DNA of 64,000 bases. Origin: an uncultured Mediterraneibacter sp. (lineage in GTDB: Bacteria > Bacillota > Clostridia > Lachnospirales > Lachnospiraceae). The stretch covers positions 33,175 to 97,174 of the forward strand of contig CALWLJ010000014.1 of NCBI GenBank assembly GCA_944381495.1. Direction: 5' to 3'. The stretch's first letter is position 1; every line of letters begins with the position of its first letter. The notes beneath the pieces were generated by a model. The model was not told where the DNA came from. It saw only the letters and a list, made by a program, of their open reading frames with translations, and did no database searches. Positions 35,524 to 43,940 of this stretch are shown piece after piece. A program made the position numbers and the translations under genes.

Positions 35524-36516
35524 ATGCGACAGAAACGCATAGCCGCAATGCTGATCTGTCTGGTAATCTTACTCGGTGGCGGAACCGCGGGCGTATTATT
35601 CTTTTCCAGTGTGATTGCCGGTGATCCTGTTTCAGCATATGAAAAAACAGCATACAATACCAGCCTTTACCAGGGCAGTTTTCTTTCCGCTGATCTCTGT
35701 GTAACAAAGGCGGATGTTTCACTGGATGGCTTTACAGATGACACAAATGTTCACGGTGCCGGTCTGTTTGATCTGTCAGATAATACGGTTTTATACGGAT
35801 ATCATCTCTTTGACCGGCTGTATCCGGCAAGTACGACTAAGGTCATGACGGCATATCTTGCTTTCAAGTATGGTAATATGGATGATATTGTCACAGTCAG
35901 CGATCATGCAACTGATTTTGCGTGGGATGAATCCGTGTGTAACCTCCGCTCTGGAGATCAGTTATCTCTGTATGCACTTGTATGCGGACTTTTGCTTCAT
36001 TCAGGTAATGACTGCGCCACTGCAATTGCCGAACATATATCTGGAAGCGAAGAAGCCTTTGTAGAATTGATGAACAAAGAAGCACAACAGCTCGGGGCCA
36101 CAGGAACCCACTTTGTCAACCCTCATGGTCTTCATGATGAGAATCATTATACAACTGCTTATGATCTTTATCTGATTTTTCATGCAGCAATTCAGGATGA
36201 ACGTTTTATGGAAGTCATTTCCATGAAATCATATACAGCTGATATTACCGGCGCTGACGGAACAGTACGGCAAGATAACTGGCCGGCCTCAAACTTCTAT
36301 TCCTCAGGACAGGTTCAGCCTCCCGATGGGCTGCATGTATTTGGGGGAAAGACAGGTACGACAAGTCTTGCCGGGAACTGTGTAATCCTTTACAGTGAAG
36401 ATTCAGACAATCATCCTTATATCTCGGTTATTATGGGAGCAGAAAGCAGAAATATTCTTTACGATGATATGAACCGGTTGTTTTCTGCAGGCATGACAGC
36501 AGCAAAAGCATCTTGA
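35524..36516 (+). CDS. D-alanyl-D-alanine carboxypeptidase (serine-type, S11)
   Basis: A penicillin-binding DacA-like enzyme that trims the pentapeptide stem. A membrane anchor/signal segment (about 5-27) is followed by S103-T-T-K106, S160-G-N162 and K276-T-G motifs in order. It lacks the C-terminal beta domain and amphipathic helix of DacA, so it is likely held by the N-terminal helix. Open frame continues upstream into mgsA with a run of Arg/Ser codons, but ATG 35524 has AGGAGA 9 nt away and gives a proper anchor. It is the last gene of the run before the terminator at 36537-36590. Confidence 0.9.
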   Translation: MRQKRIAAMLICLVILLGGGTAGVLFFSSVIAGDPVSAYEKTAYNTSLYQGSFLSADLCVTKADVSLDGFTDDTNVHGAGLFDLSDNTVLYGYHLFDRLYPASTTKVMTAYLAFKYGNMDDIVTVSDHATDFAWDESVCNLRSGDQLSLYALVCGLLLHSGNDCATAIAEHISGSEEAFVELMNKEAQQLGATGTHFVNPHGLHDENHYTTAYDLYLIFHAAIQDERFMEVISMKSYTADITGADGTVRQDNWPASNFYSSGQVQPPDGLHVFGGKTGTTSLAGNCVILYSEDSDNHPYISVIMGAESRNILYDDMNRLFSAGMTAAKAS

Positions 36517-36536
36517 TAATGAAAGTGTTCGATACG

Positions 36537-36590
36537 AGAAAGCCCTTCACTTTTCCGGAATTCAGTCCGGATTTGTGAAAGGCTTTTCTT
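36537..36590 (+). terminator. Terminator of the mre-min-rodA operon
   Basis: AGAAAGCCCTTCAC pairs with GTGAAAGGCTTTTCT, with a second nested CCGGA/TCCGG hairpin in the loop. It is symmetric enough to serve the facing DUF378 gene too. Confidence 0.75.
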
Positions 36591-36604
36591 TATGTCTGCT
36601 GTTT

Positions 36605-36811
36605 TTATGATTCCGACATACCCCTGATTCTTCCATACAGGCTGATCAGATAGAGACCGCAAAGTCCGACAATCGTATAAACAATTCTTGACAGCCAGCT
36701 CAGGTCCCCAAAAAGAAAGGCGACCAGGTCAAAGCGGAAAATTCCGATCAGCAGCCAGTTGATCGCACCAATGATGACAATCGTCAGAGCAGTATTATCA
36801 AACCACTTCAT
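36605..36811 (-). CDS. DUF378 small membrane protein
   Basis: A 68-residue protein with two membrane helices and the family pattern LTIVIIGAINWLLIGIFRFDLVAFLFG, then IVYTIVGLCGLYLI. Function unknown. AAAGGAGG precedes the ATG. It is transcribed against the mre operon and shares its terminator region. Confidence 0.88.
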   Translation of the reverse strand: MKWFDNTALTIVIIGAINWLLIGIFRFDLVAFLFGDLSWLSRIVYTIVGLCGLYLISLYGRIRGMSES

Positions 36812-36860
36812 GTTATTTCCTCCTTTTCCATGTCAATACTTTTATTATTTCCGTAAAAAC

Positions 36861-36889
36861 TGGAAATATGCATTAAAAAATGTTATACT
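36861..36889 (+). promoter_or_regulatory. Probable promoter of the HlyD-like/ylm operon
   Basis: TGGAAA (36861-36866), a 17-bp spacer and TATACT (36884-36889) with an extended -10 TG. Confidence 0.5.
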
Positions 36890-36955
36890 GTTTTAGTTAT
36901 AAAGGTTTATTAAAAAGGACTCTTAAAATATTTTTCAGGAGGTCTAACAGGAACT

Positions 36956-38365
36956 TTGGCGAAGAGAAGAAATAAGGAACAGAAATCAGTCAACATCAGA
37001 AAATATAGAAACATCCGGGAACTGAATCTGGGGGTTTTATTGTTTGCTGTGGTCTTCATCTATCTTATTGTAACTGTTATCATGTATCTGACAGACGATC
37101 AGATCTCAGCCTATGAGGTAAGAGAGGGCAGTATTGTAAGAGATGATTCATTTACCGGACTTGTTCTCAGAGAAGAAACCACTGTCCCGGCGGAAGGAAG
37201 CGGTTATGTAAGTTATTATCAAAATGAAAATACAAAAGTAAAAGCAGGAAGCAATATTTACGCATTATCTGCTGAAGCCCTGGATATACAGTCTGATAGC
37301 GGCTCCGCAGACGAAAACGCTGCCGAAACGCTGAATACAGAAGTACAGGCTACAATAGCAGGCCAGCTTCAGAATTTTAATGAAGTATATCACGCTTCCG
37401 ATTTCTCAGCCGTGTACTCACTAAAAAATGAAATAACCGAATCTTTGCAAAATGCCTATAGTGAAACAAGAACTTCACAGCTGGACGCGGTGATCAGTGC
37501 CAGCGGACAGGATGTAACTTCATACAAGTCATCCCAGGATGGTATAGTTGCCTTCTCATATGATGGATACGAATCCCTTACGAAGGATACATTCACGGAT
37601 GAGAACTTCGACAGAACCATTTATGAAAACACAACTTTGACTGACCAGACCAAACTCAACACCGGCGATCCTGCATACAGACTTATTACTAGTGAAGACT
37701 GGTCTGTAATTGTTCCGCTGGATGAAGAAACAGCTCAGGATCTGACAGAGAGAGAAATCAGCAGTATACAGGTTCGAATTGATAAAGACAGGGAAACACT
37801 TCGTGCAGCCTTCTCCGTTATTGAGAGAGATGGGAAATATTATGGATGTCTTGATTTTGACAATTCAATGATCCGATATGCCCAGGACAGATTCCTGAGC
37901 GTAGAATTAATACTTGAATCAGAAAACGGACTGAAGATTCCAAAATCTTCTGTTATAGAAGAAGACTTTTACGTAATTCCCGAAGCATATCTGACAACCG
38001 GAGGAAACAGCTCCTCACAGGGTGTTATGATAATGGAAGGAAGCGGAAATGCGGTTTTCCAGGCTGTTGATATATATAATACAACAGAGGATGGAGATGT
38101 CTATTTAAGCCGGGATGAGATTGACGAAGGAACCACATTGATCATGCCAGATTCTACTGAGACATTTACAGTTGGAAAAACGCAGCCTCTTCAGGGTGTT
38201 TATAATATAAATCGAGGGTATGCGGTATTTAAAAAGGTTACTATTCTTTGTGAAAATGATGAGTATTATATTGTGCAGGAAGGAGATACATACGGTCTGT
38301 CCAATTATGATCACATCGTTCAGGACGGGGCAGAGCTTGATCCGGATGAAGTAGTGTTCCAGTAA
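36956..38365 (+). CDS. HlyD-like membrane-anchored protein of the ylm-sepF locus
   Basis: A 469-residue protein: a basic cytoplasmic tail, one membrane helix (about 25-46), then an extracytoplasmic part with a biotinyl-lipoyl-like hairpin (about 62-95, IVRDDSFTGLVLREETTVPAEGSGYV) and a central helical segment, resembling HlyD/AcrA adaptors. No transporter partner adjoins it. It is followed by ylmE-sepF-ylmH, so a role in envelope or division is more likely than export; that is inference. The start is TTG 36956 with AGGAGG 12 nt upstream, a long spacing. Confidence 0.75.
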   Translation: MAKRRNKEQKSVNIRKYRNIRELNLGVLLFAVVFIYLIVTVIMYLTDDQISAYEVREGSIVRDDSFTGLVLREETTVPAEGSGYVSYYQNENTKVKAGSNIYALSAEALDIQSDSGSADENAAETLNTEVQATIAGQLQNFNEVYHASDFSAVYSLKNEITESLQNAYSETRTSQLDAVISASGQDVTSYKSSQDGIVAFSYDGYESLTKDTFTDENFDRTIYENTTLTDQTKLNTGDPAYRLITSEDWSVIVPLDEETAQDLTEREISSIQVRIDKDRETLRAAFSVIERDGKYYGCLDFDNSMIRYAQDRFLSVELILESENGLKIPKSSVIEEDFYVIPEAYLTTGGNSSSQGVMIMEGSGNAVFQAVDIYNTTEDGDVYLSRDEIDEGTTLIMPDSTETFTVGKTQPLQGVYNINRGYAVFKKVTILCENDEYYIVQEGDTYGLSNYDHIVQDGAELDPDEVVFQ

Positions 38366-38410
38366 TCTAAATTGTATACATGTATTCTATTGTAAGGAGG
38401 TAATTATAAA

Positions 38411-39103
38411 ATGCTTAAAGAACAGTTAGAGGATGTTGAAAAGAGAATTCAGGCAGCCTGTGACCGATCCGGGCGCCGGCGTGAAGATGTTACGTTAATA
38501 GCTGTAAGCAAAACAAAACCTGTCAGTACACTTCAGGAGGCATATGATCTCGGTATCCGCGTATTCGGCGAAAATAAAGTCCAGGAACTTACAGAGAAAT
38601 ATGAGGCTCTTCCCAAAGATATCCACTGGCATATGATCGGACATCTGCAGACAAATAAAGTAAAATATATTGTTGATAAAGTTGACCTGATCCATTCTGT
38701 TGATTCTCTCCGGCTGGCGGAGACGATAGAGAAAGAGGCAGAAAAGCATAACTGTCATGCAAATATTCTTCTTGAAGTCAATGTGGCGGAAGAGGAGAGC
38801 AAATTTGGTCTGAAAACAAATGAAGTTATTCCGCTTGTTGAAAAAATTGCTTATCTTCCCCATATAACGGTCAGAGGACTTATGACAATTGCGCCTTTTG
38901 TAGATAATCCAGAAAAAAATCGTACAATTTTTGCAGATTTACAAAAATTATATGTTGACATTAAGAAGAAAAACATTGATAATGTTAATGTCAGCATACT
39001 TTCAATGGGGATGACCAATGATTTTGAGGTTGCGATTGAGGAGGGTGCTACCATGGTACGTATCGGAACTGCAATCTTTGGTGCCAGGAACTATAACATA
39101 TAA
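38411..39103 (+). CDS. YggS/YlmE family PLP-homeostasis protein
   Basis: A 230-residue single-domain, PLP-binding TIM-barrel protein. The cofactor lysine lies in LIAVSKTKP near residue 36; FGENKVQEL, HMIGHLQTNK and SMGMTNDFEVAI are family blocks. It buffers free PLP and affects amino acid balance. It is the equivalent of B. subtilis ylmE, which also precedes sepF. RBS GGAGG is present. Confidence 0.93.
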   Translation: MLKEQLEDVEKRIQAACDRSGRRREDVTLIAVSKTKPVSTLQEAYDLGIRVFGENKVQELTEKYEALPKDIHWHMIGHLQTNKVKYIVDKVDLIHSVDSLRLAETIEKEAEKHNCHANILLEVNVAEEESKFGLKTNEVIPLVEKIAYLPHITVRGLMTIAPFVDNPEKNRTIFADLQKLYVDIKKKNIDNVNVSILSMGMTNDFEVAIEEGATMVRIGTAIFGARNYNI

Positions 39104-39181
39104 AAATATGACGTAGTACACCGGAACAGAAAGTATGAAATAAAATAATTGCGTTCAAAGGCGCAAGATAGGAGTGTAAAA

Positions 39182-39724
39182 ATGGGTGTGTTTGATAAAT
39201 TTCTGGACATCATGAAATTAAACGACGATGAGTATGATGATGACGATTTCTATGATGACGAGGATTATTACGATGATTATGAAGAGAAACCTCGTCGTTC
39301 TCTGTTCGGAAAGAAGAATACCAAAGAAGATAACTATGATGATTTTGACATGGAAGAGGATAAAAAATCCCAGCCGGCTTCTAACAGCAACAAAGTGACT
39401 CCGATGCGCCAGCCGGCAGCAAGAAGAAGCGGAAATATGGAGGTCTGTGTTGTTAAGCCGTCGTCTGTTGATGATTCAAGAGAAATTACAGAAACATTAC
39501 TTTCAGGCCGCACTGTAATCCTTAATCTGGAGGGAATGGATCTTGAGATTGCGCAGAGGATCATAGACTTTATCTCCGGCGCTACTTTTGCCATAAGTGG
39601 AAACCTTCAGAAAATTTCAAATTACATATTCCTCGTAACACCTACGAATGTTGATATTACGGGTGATCTCCAGGATCTCCTGGGTGGTTCTATGGATAAT
39701 CAGAGTGTGAAAGGCAGATATTAA
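39182..39724 (+). CDS. sepF: Cell division protein SepF
   Basis: An FtsZ membrane anchor and Z-ring organiser. Of 180 residues, the N-terminal amphipathic helix is MGVFDKFLDIMKL, followed by an extremely acidic linker (about 14-64, with DDEYDDDDFYDDEDYYDDY) and the SepF core domain (about 92-170, including TETLLSGRTVILNLEGMD and AQRIIDFISGATFAISG). The ATG at 39182 has AGGAG upstream. The stop is 4 bp before the ylmH start. Confidence 0.94.
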   Translation: MGVFDKFLDIMKLNDDEYDDDDFYDDEDYYDDYEEKPRRSLFGKKNTKEDNYDDFDMEEDKKSQPASNSNKVTPMRQPAARRSGNMEVCVVKPSSVDDSREITETLLSGRTVILNLEGMDLEIAQRIIDFISGATFAISGNLQKISNYIFLVTPTNVDITGDLQDLLGGSMDNQSVKGRY

Positions 39725-39728
39725 TTCT

Positions 39729-40544
39729 ATGACTCGCAGGGAAGACAAAGATATGCTGCTTATGGAAAAAAGATTCGTTGAGCTTTCCCGACTTGCGTAT
39801 CAACGTGAGATTATTACATATTCTGATTTTTTAAATCTAAATGAACAGAATATCTTACATAGCCTGCCAAAAGATTCTTTATATACAAGAGTTATATCTT
39901 TTGGCGGCTATGAGGCTGCAGAGCGTCAGATGGTGGCATTTGTCCCTGATGCTCTTTATTTACGTTATGGAATAATAGATTCTCAGCCGCTGGATTCTGC
40001 TTTTTATCAAAAGTGGGAATTCCCATTTACAGCGTTGGTTATTGCGCCACAGAACCGCAAATTTGCAGAGAATCTTTCTCACAGAGATTATTTGGGAGCT
40101 ATACTGAATCTGGGAATTGACCGCGCTAAAACAGGCGATATCATTCAGATTCAGGGAGACGCGGTTATATTTGTCCATAATGATATAGCATCATTTGTTG
40201 CAGAAGAGCTTACTCGTGTCCGCCATACCACAGTAAAGGTCTCTTTTGTAGATAATATTGTTTTTGATTTTTCTCCTGAATATGAAGAAATCAGAGGTAC
40301 TGTTGCCTCAGTACGGCTCGACAGCCTTTTGCCTCTTGCCTTTTCTTCTTCCAGAAGCAGACTTTCAGGGTTGATCGAAGGTGAAAAGGTTTTTGTAAAT
40401 GGTAAGCTGATTACTTCCAATGGATATCAGGTAAAAGAAGGAGATATCATTTCCGTCAGAGGTATGGGGAAATTCCGTTATGATGGGGCGGGGGGACAAA
40501 CAAGAAAAAAACGTATTTCTGTCACAATACGTAAATACAAATAG
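39729..40544 (+). CDS. YlmH family S4-domain RNA-binding protein
   Basis: A 271-residue protein with an N-terminal YlmH domain and a C-terminal S4 domain (about 195-250, VRLDSLLPLAFSSSRSRLSGLIEGEKVFVNG). Homologues bind RNA/ribosomes and are linked to stalled-ribosome rescue. ATG 39729 follows the sepF stop closely; ATG 39753, with AGGGA 10 nt upstream, is an alternative that would shorten the protein by 8 residues. Confidence 0.88.
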   Translation: MTRREDKDMLLMEKRFVELSRLAYQREIITYSDFLNLNEQNILHSLPKDSLYTRVISFGGYEAAERQMVAFVPDALYLRYGIIDSQPLDSAFYQKWEFPFTALVIAPQNRKFAENLSHRDYLGAILNLGIDRAKTGDIIQIQGDAVIFVHNDIASFVAEELTRVRHTTVKVSFVDNIVFDFSPEYEEIRGTVASVRLDSLLPLAFSSSRSRLSGLIEGEKVFVNGKLITSNGYQVKEGDIISVRGMGKFRYDGAGGQTRKKRISVTIRKYK

Positions 40545-40569
40545 ATAGAAGGATGGTTATATATTAAGA

Positions 40570-41091
40570 ATGACAGATTCTGTAAATACCAGAAAAGGAA
40601 TCAGCTGTCTGATTGCCTTTTTATGTTTCGCTGCTGCAGTTGCAGTTGATCAGATTACGAAATATCTTGCAGTTATTCATTTGAAAAACAAGACTCCTTT
40701 CATTATTGTCGACGGGGTCTTTCAGCTTCGCTATCTGGAAAACCGCGGTGCGGCTTTTGGCCTGATGGAAAACAGACAGATCCTGTTTATTGCAGGAGCC
40801 TGTCTTGTTGTAGCAGTTTTTATATTTTTATTTTTAAAAGTTCCGTTTAGCAGACGGTTTCTGCCGCTTCGTATCTGTGCAGTACTCCTTTGCGCAGGTG
40901 CAGTAGGAAATCTGATCGATCGAATCAGGCTCAACTATGTTGTTGACTTCTTTTATTTCAATCTGATTGATTTCCCGATTTTTAATGTAGCAGACTGCTA
41001 TGTTGTTATTTCTTGTATTTTCTTTGTAATACTTATCCTGTTTTATTATAAAGATGATGATTTTAACTTTTTAAAATTCAGGAAAAAATGA
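40570..41091 (+). CDS. lspA: Lipoprotein signal peptidase (signal peptidase II)
   Basis: An aspartic membrane protease that cleaves prolipoproteins. Of 173 residues, it has four membrane helices; the catalytic aspartates lie in YVVDFFYF and FNVADCYV, and RYLENRGAAFGLM and GAVGNLIDRIRLN are family motifs. It is followed after about 45 bp by the rluD-type gene, the usual lspA-rluD order. Confidence 0.96.
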   Translation: MTDSVNTRKGISCLIAFLCFAAAVAVDQITKYLAVIHLKNKTPFIIVDGVFQLRYLENRGAAFGLMENRQILFIAGACLVVAVFIFLFLKVPFSRRFLPLRICAVLLCAGAVGNLIDRIRLNYVVDFFYFNLIDFPIFNVADCYVVISCIFFVILILFYYKDDDFNFLKFRKK

Positions 41092-41138
41092 AAATATAAC
41101 ACCGTTATCATGCAGCAGAAGAAAGGATGTTCACAGAT

Positions 41139-42062
41139 ATGGAAAAAATACATCTGATTGCAGAGCATTCCGGGGAAAGGATTGACCGGTTCCTGAGCGG
41201 GAATCTGGAAGCCCTTTCCCGTTCTTATATCCAGAAGCTTTTAAAAGAAAGCAGGATTCTAGTTAATAACAATACGGTAAAGGCAAATTATAAGATACTC
41301 AAAGGAGATCAGATTGATATCCAGATTCCGGAACCGGAAATATTGGATATCAGACCTGAAAATATCCCTCTTGATATTCTCTATGAAGACGATGATATCC
41401 TTATCGTAAATAAACCGAAAGGTATGGTTGTACATCCCTCACCGGGGCATTATAATCACACTCTTGTTAACGCTGTCTTATACCACTGCGGAGACCGCCT
41501 CTCCGGAATTAACGGCGTACTGAGACCGGGTATCGTTCACAGGATTGATATGGATACAACGGGATCCCTTTTGATCTGTAAAAACGATCATGCTCATCAG
41601 ATACTTGCAGAGCAGCTGAAAGATCATTCCATCACTCGCAAATACCAGGCTGTCGTTTACGGGAATCTGAAGGCAGACTCTGGAACGGTAGATGCTCCTA
41701 TCGGAAGGCATCCGATTGACAGAAAAAAGATGAGTACAAAGTCTCTGCATGGCAAAAGAGCAGTAACACATTTTACTGTTCTCGAGCGTTTTGGTAATTA
41801 TACTTATATTGAATGTACTCTCGAGACAGGCCGAACTCATCAGATCCGTGTTCATATGGCTTCTGTGGGGCATCCGATCCTGGGAGATACAGTATATGGT
41901 CCGGCACGCTGCCCGTTTCGGTTGCAGGGACAGACACTTCATGCAAAAACCCTTGGTTTTGTCCATCCCTCTACGGGAGAGTACATGGAGTTTGACGCGC
42001 CTCTTCCGGAATATTTTTCGGCACTATTGGACAAACTCAGACAATCTGGAAGCACCCGATAA
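41139..42062 (+). CDS. RluA/RluD-family 23S rRNA pseudouridine synthase
   Basis: Of 307 residues, an N-terminal S4 domain (about 10-65, ERIDRFLSGNLEALSRSYIQKLL) is followed by the catalytic domain with Asp in HRIDMDTTG and the RTHQIRVHMA motif. It probably modifies the large-subunit helix 69 region like RluD. ATG 41127 sits on GAAAGG, so ATG 41139 is preferred. Confidence 0.9.
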   Translation: MEKIHLIAEHSGERIDRFLSGNLEALSRSYIQKLLKESRILVNNNTVKANYKILKGDQIDIQIPEPEILDIRPENIPLDILYEDDDILIVNKPKGMVVHPSPGHYNHTLVNAVLYHCGDRLSGINGVLRPGIVHRIDMDTTGSLLICKNDHAHQILAEQLKDHSITRKYQAVVYGNLKADSGTVDAPIGRHPIDRKKMSTKSLHGKRAVTHFTVLERFGNYTYIECTLETGRTHQIRVHMASVGHPILGDTVYGPARCPFRLQGQTLHAKTLGFVHPSTGEYMEFDAPLPEYFSALLDKLRQSGSTR

Positions 42063-42126
42063 AAGCAATACTTTTACTGATATTTAAAATTTCTTTGAAA
42101 GTTTTTCTGAAACAAGTAATTTTGCA

Positions 42127-42155
42127 TTGTATTCTTTCCCATTTCTCGTTATAAT
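42127..42155 (+). promoter_or_regulatory. Promoter of the cytidylate-kinase-like gene
   Basis: TTGTAT (42127-42132), a 17-bp spacer and TATAAT (42150-42155). It is very similar to the minus-strand promoter at 43839-43867. Confidence 0.75.
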
Positions 42156-42232
42156 AGTCATATGTAATGTGATATAGCAAAGCTTTTTTATGCAAAATCA
42201 CAATATACAGACGTAAAGGAGAGTGGACTGAT

Positions 42233-42880
42233 ATGAAAACAAATACGATCATCACTATTGGACGTGAATTTGGAAGTGCCGGAAGAGAGATAGGAAGAAA
42301 GATCGCGGAAGATTTCGAGATTAAGCTTTACGACAAGGAAATGCTGGCGAGAGCAGCAAAGGAAAGCGGTATATGCGAAGAAATCTTTGAGTCCCATGAC
42401 GAAAAGCCCACCAACAGCTTTCTGTATTCTCTTGTAATGGATACTTATTCCATGGGATATTCCGGCAATTCGTATACGGATATGCCTATCAATCATAAGG
42501 TTTTTTTGGCACAGTTTGACGCGATCAAGAAGATTGCCGATGAAGGTCCATGCATCCTTGTAGGAAGATGTGCCGATTACGCTCTGGAGTCATACAAGAA
42601 TGTTGTCTCTGTCTTTATCCATGCAGATATGGACGCAAGAATCCGGCGTATTGCACGGATTTATGATCTGACAGATGCAAAGGCCAAAGATCTGATTCAG
42701 AAGACCGATAAGAAACGTTCAAGTTATTATAATTATTATACAAATAAAAAATGGTCTAATGCGGACAGCTATGAACTCTGTCTGAACAGCGCTCAGCTTG
42801 GGATTGAAGGTACAGCCAGGATAATTGAAGAATATGTAAAAATGAAAGAGAGCATAAAAAAGGAAGACCGCAAGCTTTAA
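42233..42880 (+). CDS. Cytidylate-kinase-like (AAK6-type) P-loop protein
   Basis: A 215-residue protein with the N-terminal ITIGREFGSAGREIGRKIAE, which replaces a classic P-loop and defines the cytidylate-kinase-like family, plus DKEMLARAAKESG and CILVGRCADYAL. Function unproven: a nucleoside or small-molecule kinase is likely. It is distinct from housekeeping Cmk. It has its own promoter and RBS (AAAGGAGAG). Confidence 0.88.
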   Translation: MKTNTIITIGREFGSAGREIGRKIAEDFEIKLYDKEMLARAAKESGICEEIFESHDEKPTNSFLYSLVMDTYSMGYSGNSYTDMPINHKVFLAQFDAIKKIADEGPCILVGRCADYALESYKNVVSVFIHADMDARIRRIARIYDLTDAKAKDLIQKTDKKRSSYYNYYTNKKWSNADSYELCLNSAQLGIEGTARIIEEYVKMKESIKKEDRKL

Positions 42881-42963
42881 TATACGTTTCTATTTTGGGT
42901 TTGCTGTTGCTTTTCAGTTCATTTTGGATTTGAACTTCGTTAAACAATTTACACAGAGCAAAT

Positions 42964-43021
42964 AAGCGCACGGATAATCTGATTTCTCACATGAAGGACG
43001 TATCAGATTGTCTGTGCGCTT
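42964..43021. terminator. Bidirectional terminator between convergent genes
   Basis: 20-bp arms AAGCGCACGGATAATCTGAT (42964-42983) and ATCAGATTGTCTGTGCGCTT (43002-43021) pair at 18 of 20 positions and lie between the kinase-like gene and ttcA, which face each other. Confidence 0.8.
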
Positions 43022-43059
43022 TGTTCAGCCTTTTGGTTTTTATTATCGATATATCCGTT

Positions 43060-43794
43060 TCATCTGCGATGAATACAGCGTTCCGGCCATCCTTTGAGAT
43101 TTCCCGTTAGAATTGCATGAAACATTCGTTCCTTGGCGCCCGGATGTTCATGATTCAACTGCCGGACAAGTTCCTTAGCGTACTGCCTTTTCGTATATCC
43201 GTCAACAGGACAACCGCTTTTTACCACAGGTAAATCATATTTATTTTTAAATCCGATCACATCAGACTCATCTACAAACATGAGTGGACGGATCACTGTC
43301 AGATCCATGCGGTCCAGATATGTTTTCGGCGAGAAGGAATAGAATCTACCTTCAAAGATAAGAGACAGGAGCATAGTCTCTACGATATCATCTTTATGAT
43401 GAGCGTAAGCAACTTTATTGCAGCCCATTTCTTTCACAGCCTGATTCAAAGCCCCTTTACGCATTTTAGCGCACAGAGAACAGGGATTCTCTTCCTTTCT
43501 GATATTAAAGAGAATATTGTAAATATCAGACGGAACGATACGATAAGGTACTCCGAGTTCGTCACAGAGTCGACTGACTGGACTTAGATCAAAATTTTCA
43601 AATCCCAGATCTACCGTGACTGCACTCAGTTCAAAATGATTTGGATAAAATCGTTTCAGTCCGTGGAGAGCATACAGAAGAGTAAGACTGTCCTTTCCTC
43701 CTGAAATTCCCACGGCAATATGATCACCTTCCTGAATAAGGGAATATTCATCAACTGCTTTTCTCGTAAAGCTAAGTAATCTCTGTAACTGCAT
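43060..43794 (-). CDS. ttcA: TtcA-family tRNA 2-thiolation protein
   Basis: A PP-loop ATPase for 2-thiocytidine formation at position 32. Of 244 residues, the PP-loop is SGGKDSLTLLYAL at about 31, the cluster-binding CSLCAKMRKGAL follows at about 105, and the downstream Cys is in KSGCPVDG. AYAHHKDDIVETMLL is the family's active-site segment. Related TtuA-like enzymes thiolate U54, so the exact nucleotide is not certain. RBS GAAAGAGG. Confidence 0.85.
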   Translation of the reverse strand: MQLQRLLSFTRKAVDEYSLIQEGDHIAVGISGGKDSLTLLYALHGLKRFYPNHFELSAVTVDLGFENFDLSPVSRLCDELGVPYRIVPSDIYNILFNIRKEENPCSLCAKMRKGALNQAVKEMGCNKVAYAHHKDDIVETMLLSLIFEGRFYSFSPKTYLDRMDLTVIRPLMFVDESDVIGFKNKYDLPVVKSGCPVDGYTKRQYAKELVRQLNHEHPGAKERMFHAILTGNLKGWPERCIHRR

Positions 43795-43838
43795 TTTTAA
43801 CCTCTTTCTACATTACAAAATAAATATACATGACTGAT

Positions 43839-43867
43839 ATTATAACGAGAGAGGATGACAAATACAA
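43839..43867 (-). promoter_or_regulatory. Promoter of ttcA
   Basis: On the minus strand TTGTAT (43867-43862), a 17-bp spacer and TATAAT (43844-43839). It shares the CTCTCGTTATAAT / TTTCTCGTTATAAT context with the promoter at 42127-42155. Confidence 0.75.
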
Positions 43868-43940
43868 GATAAAAATGCTAAAATATGTACGAAAGATAAA
43901 ATCCAGATTACGGAGTTTGTCAGGGGAGGCTATAATTGAT

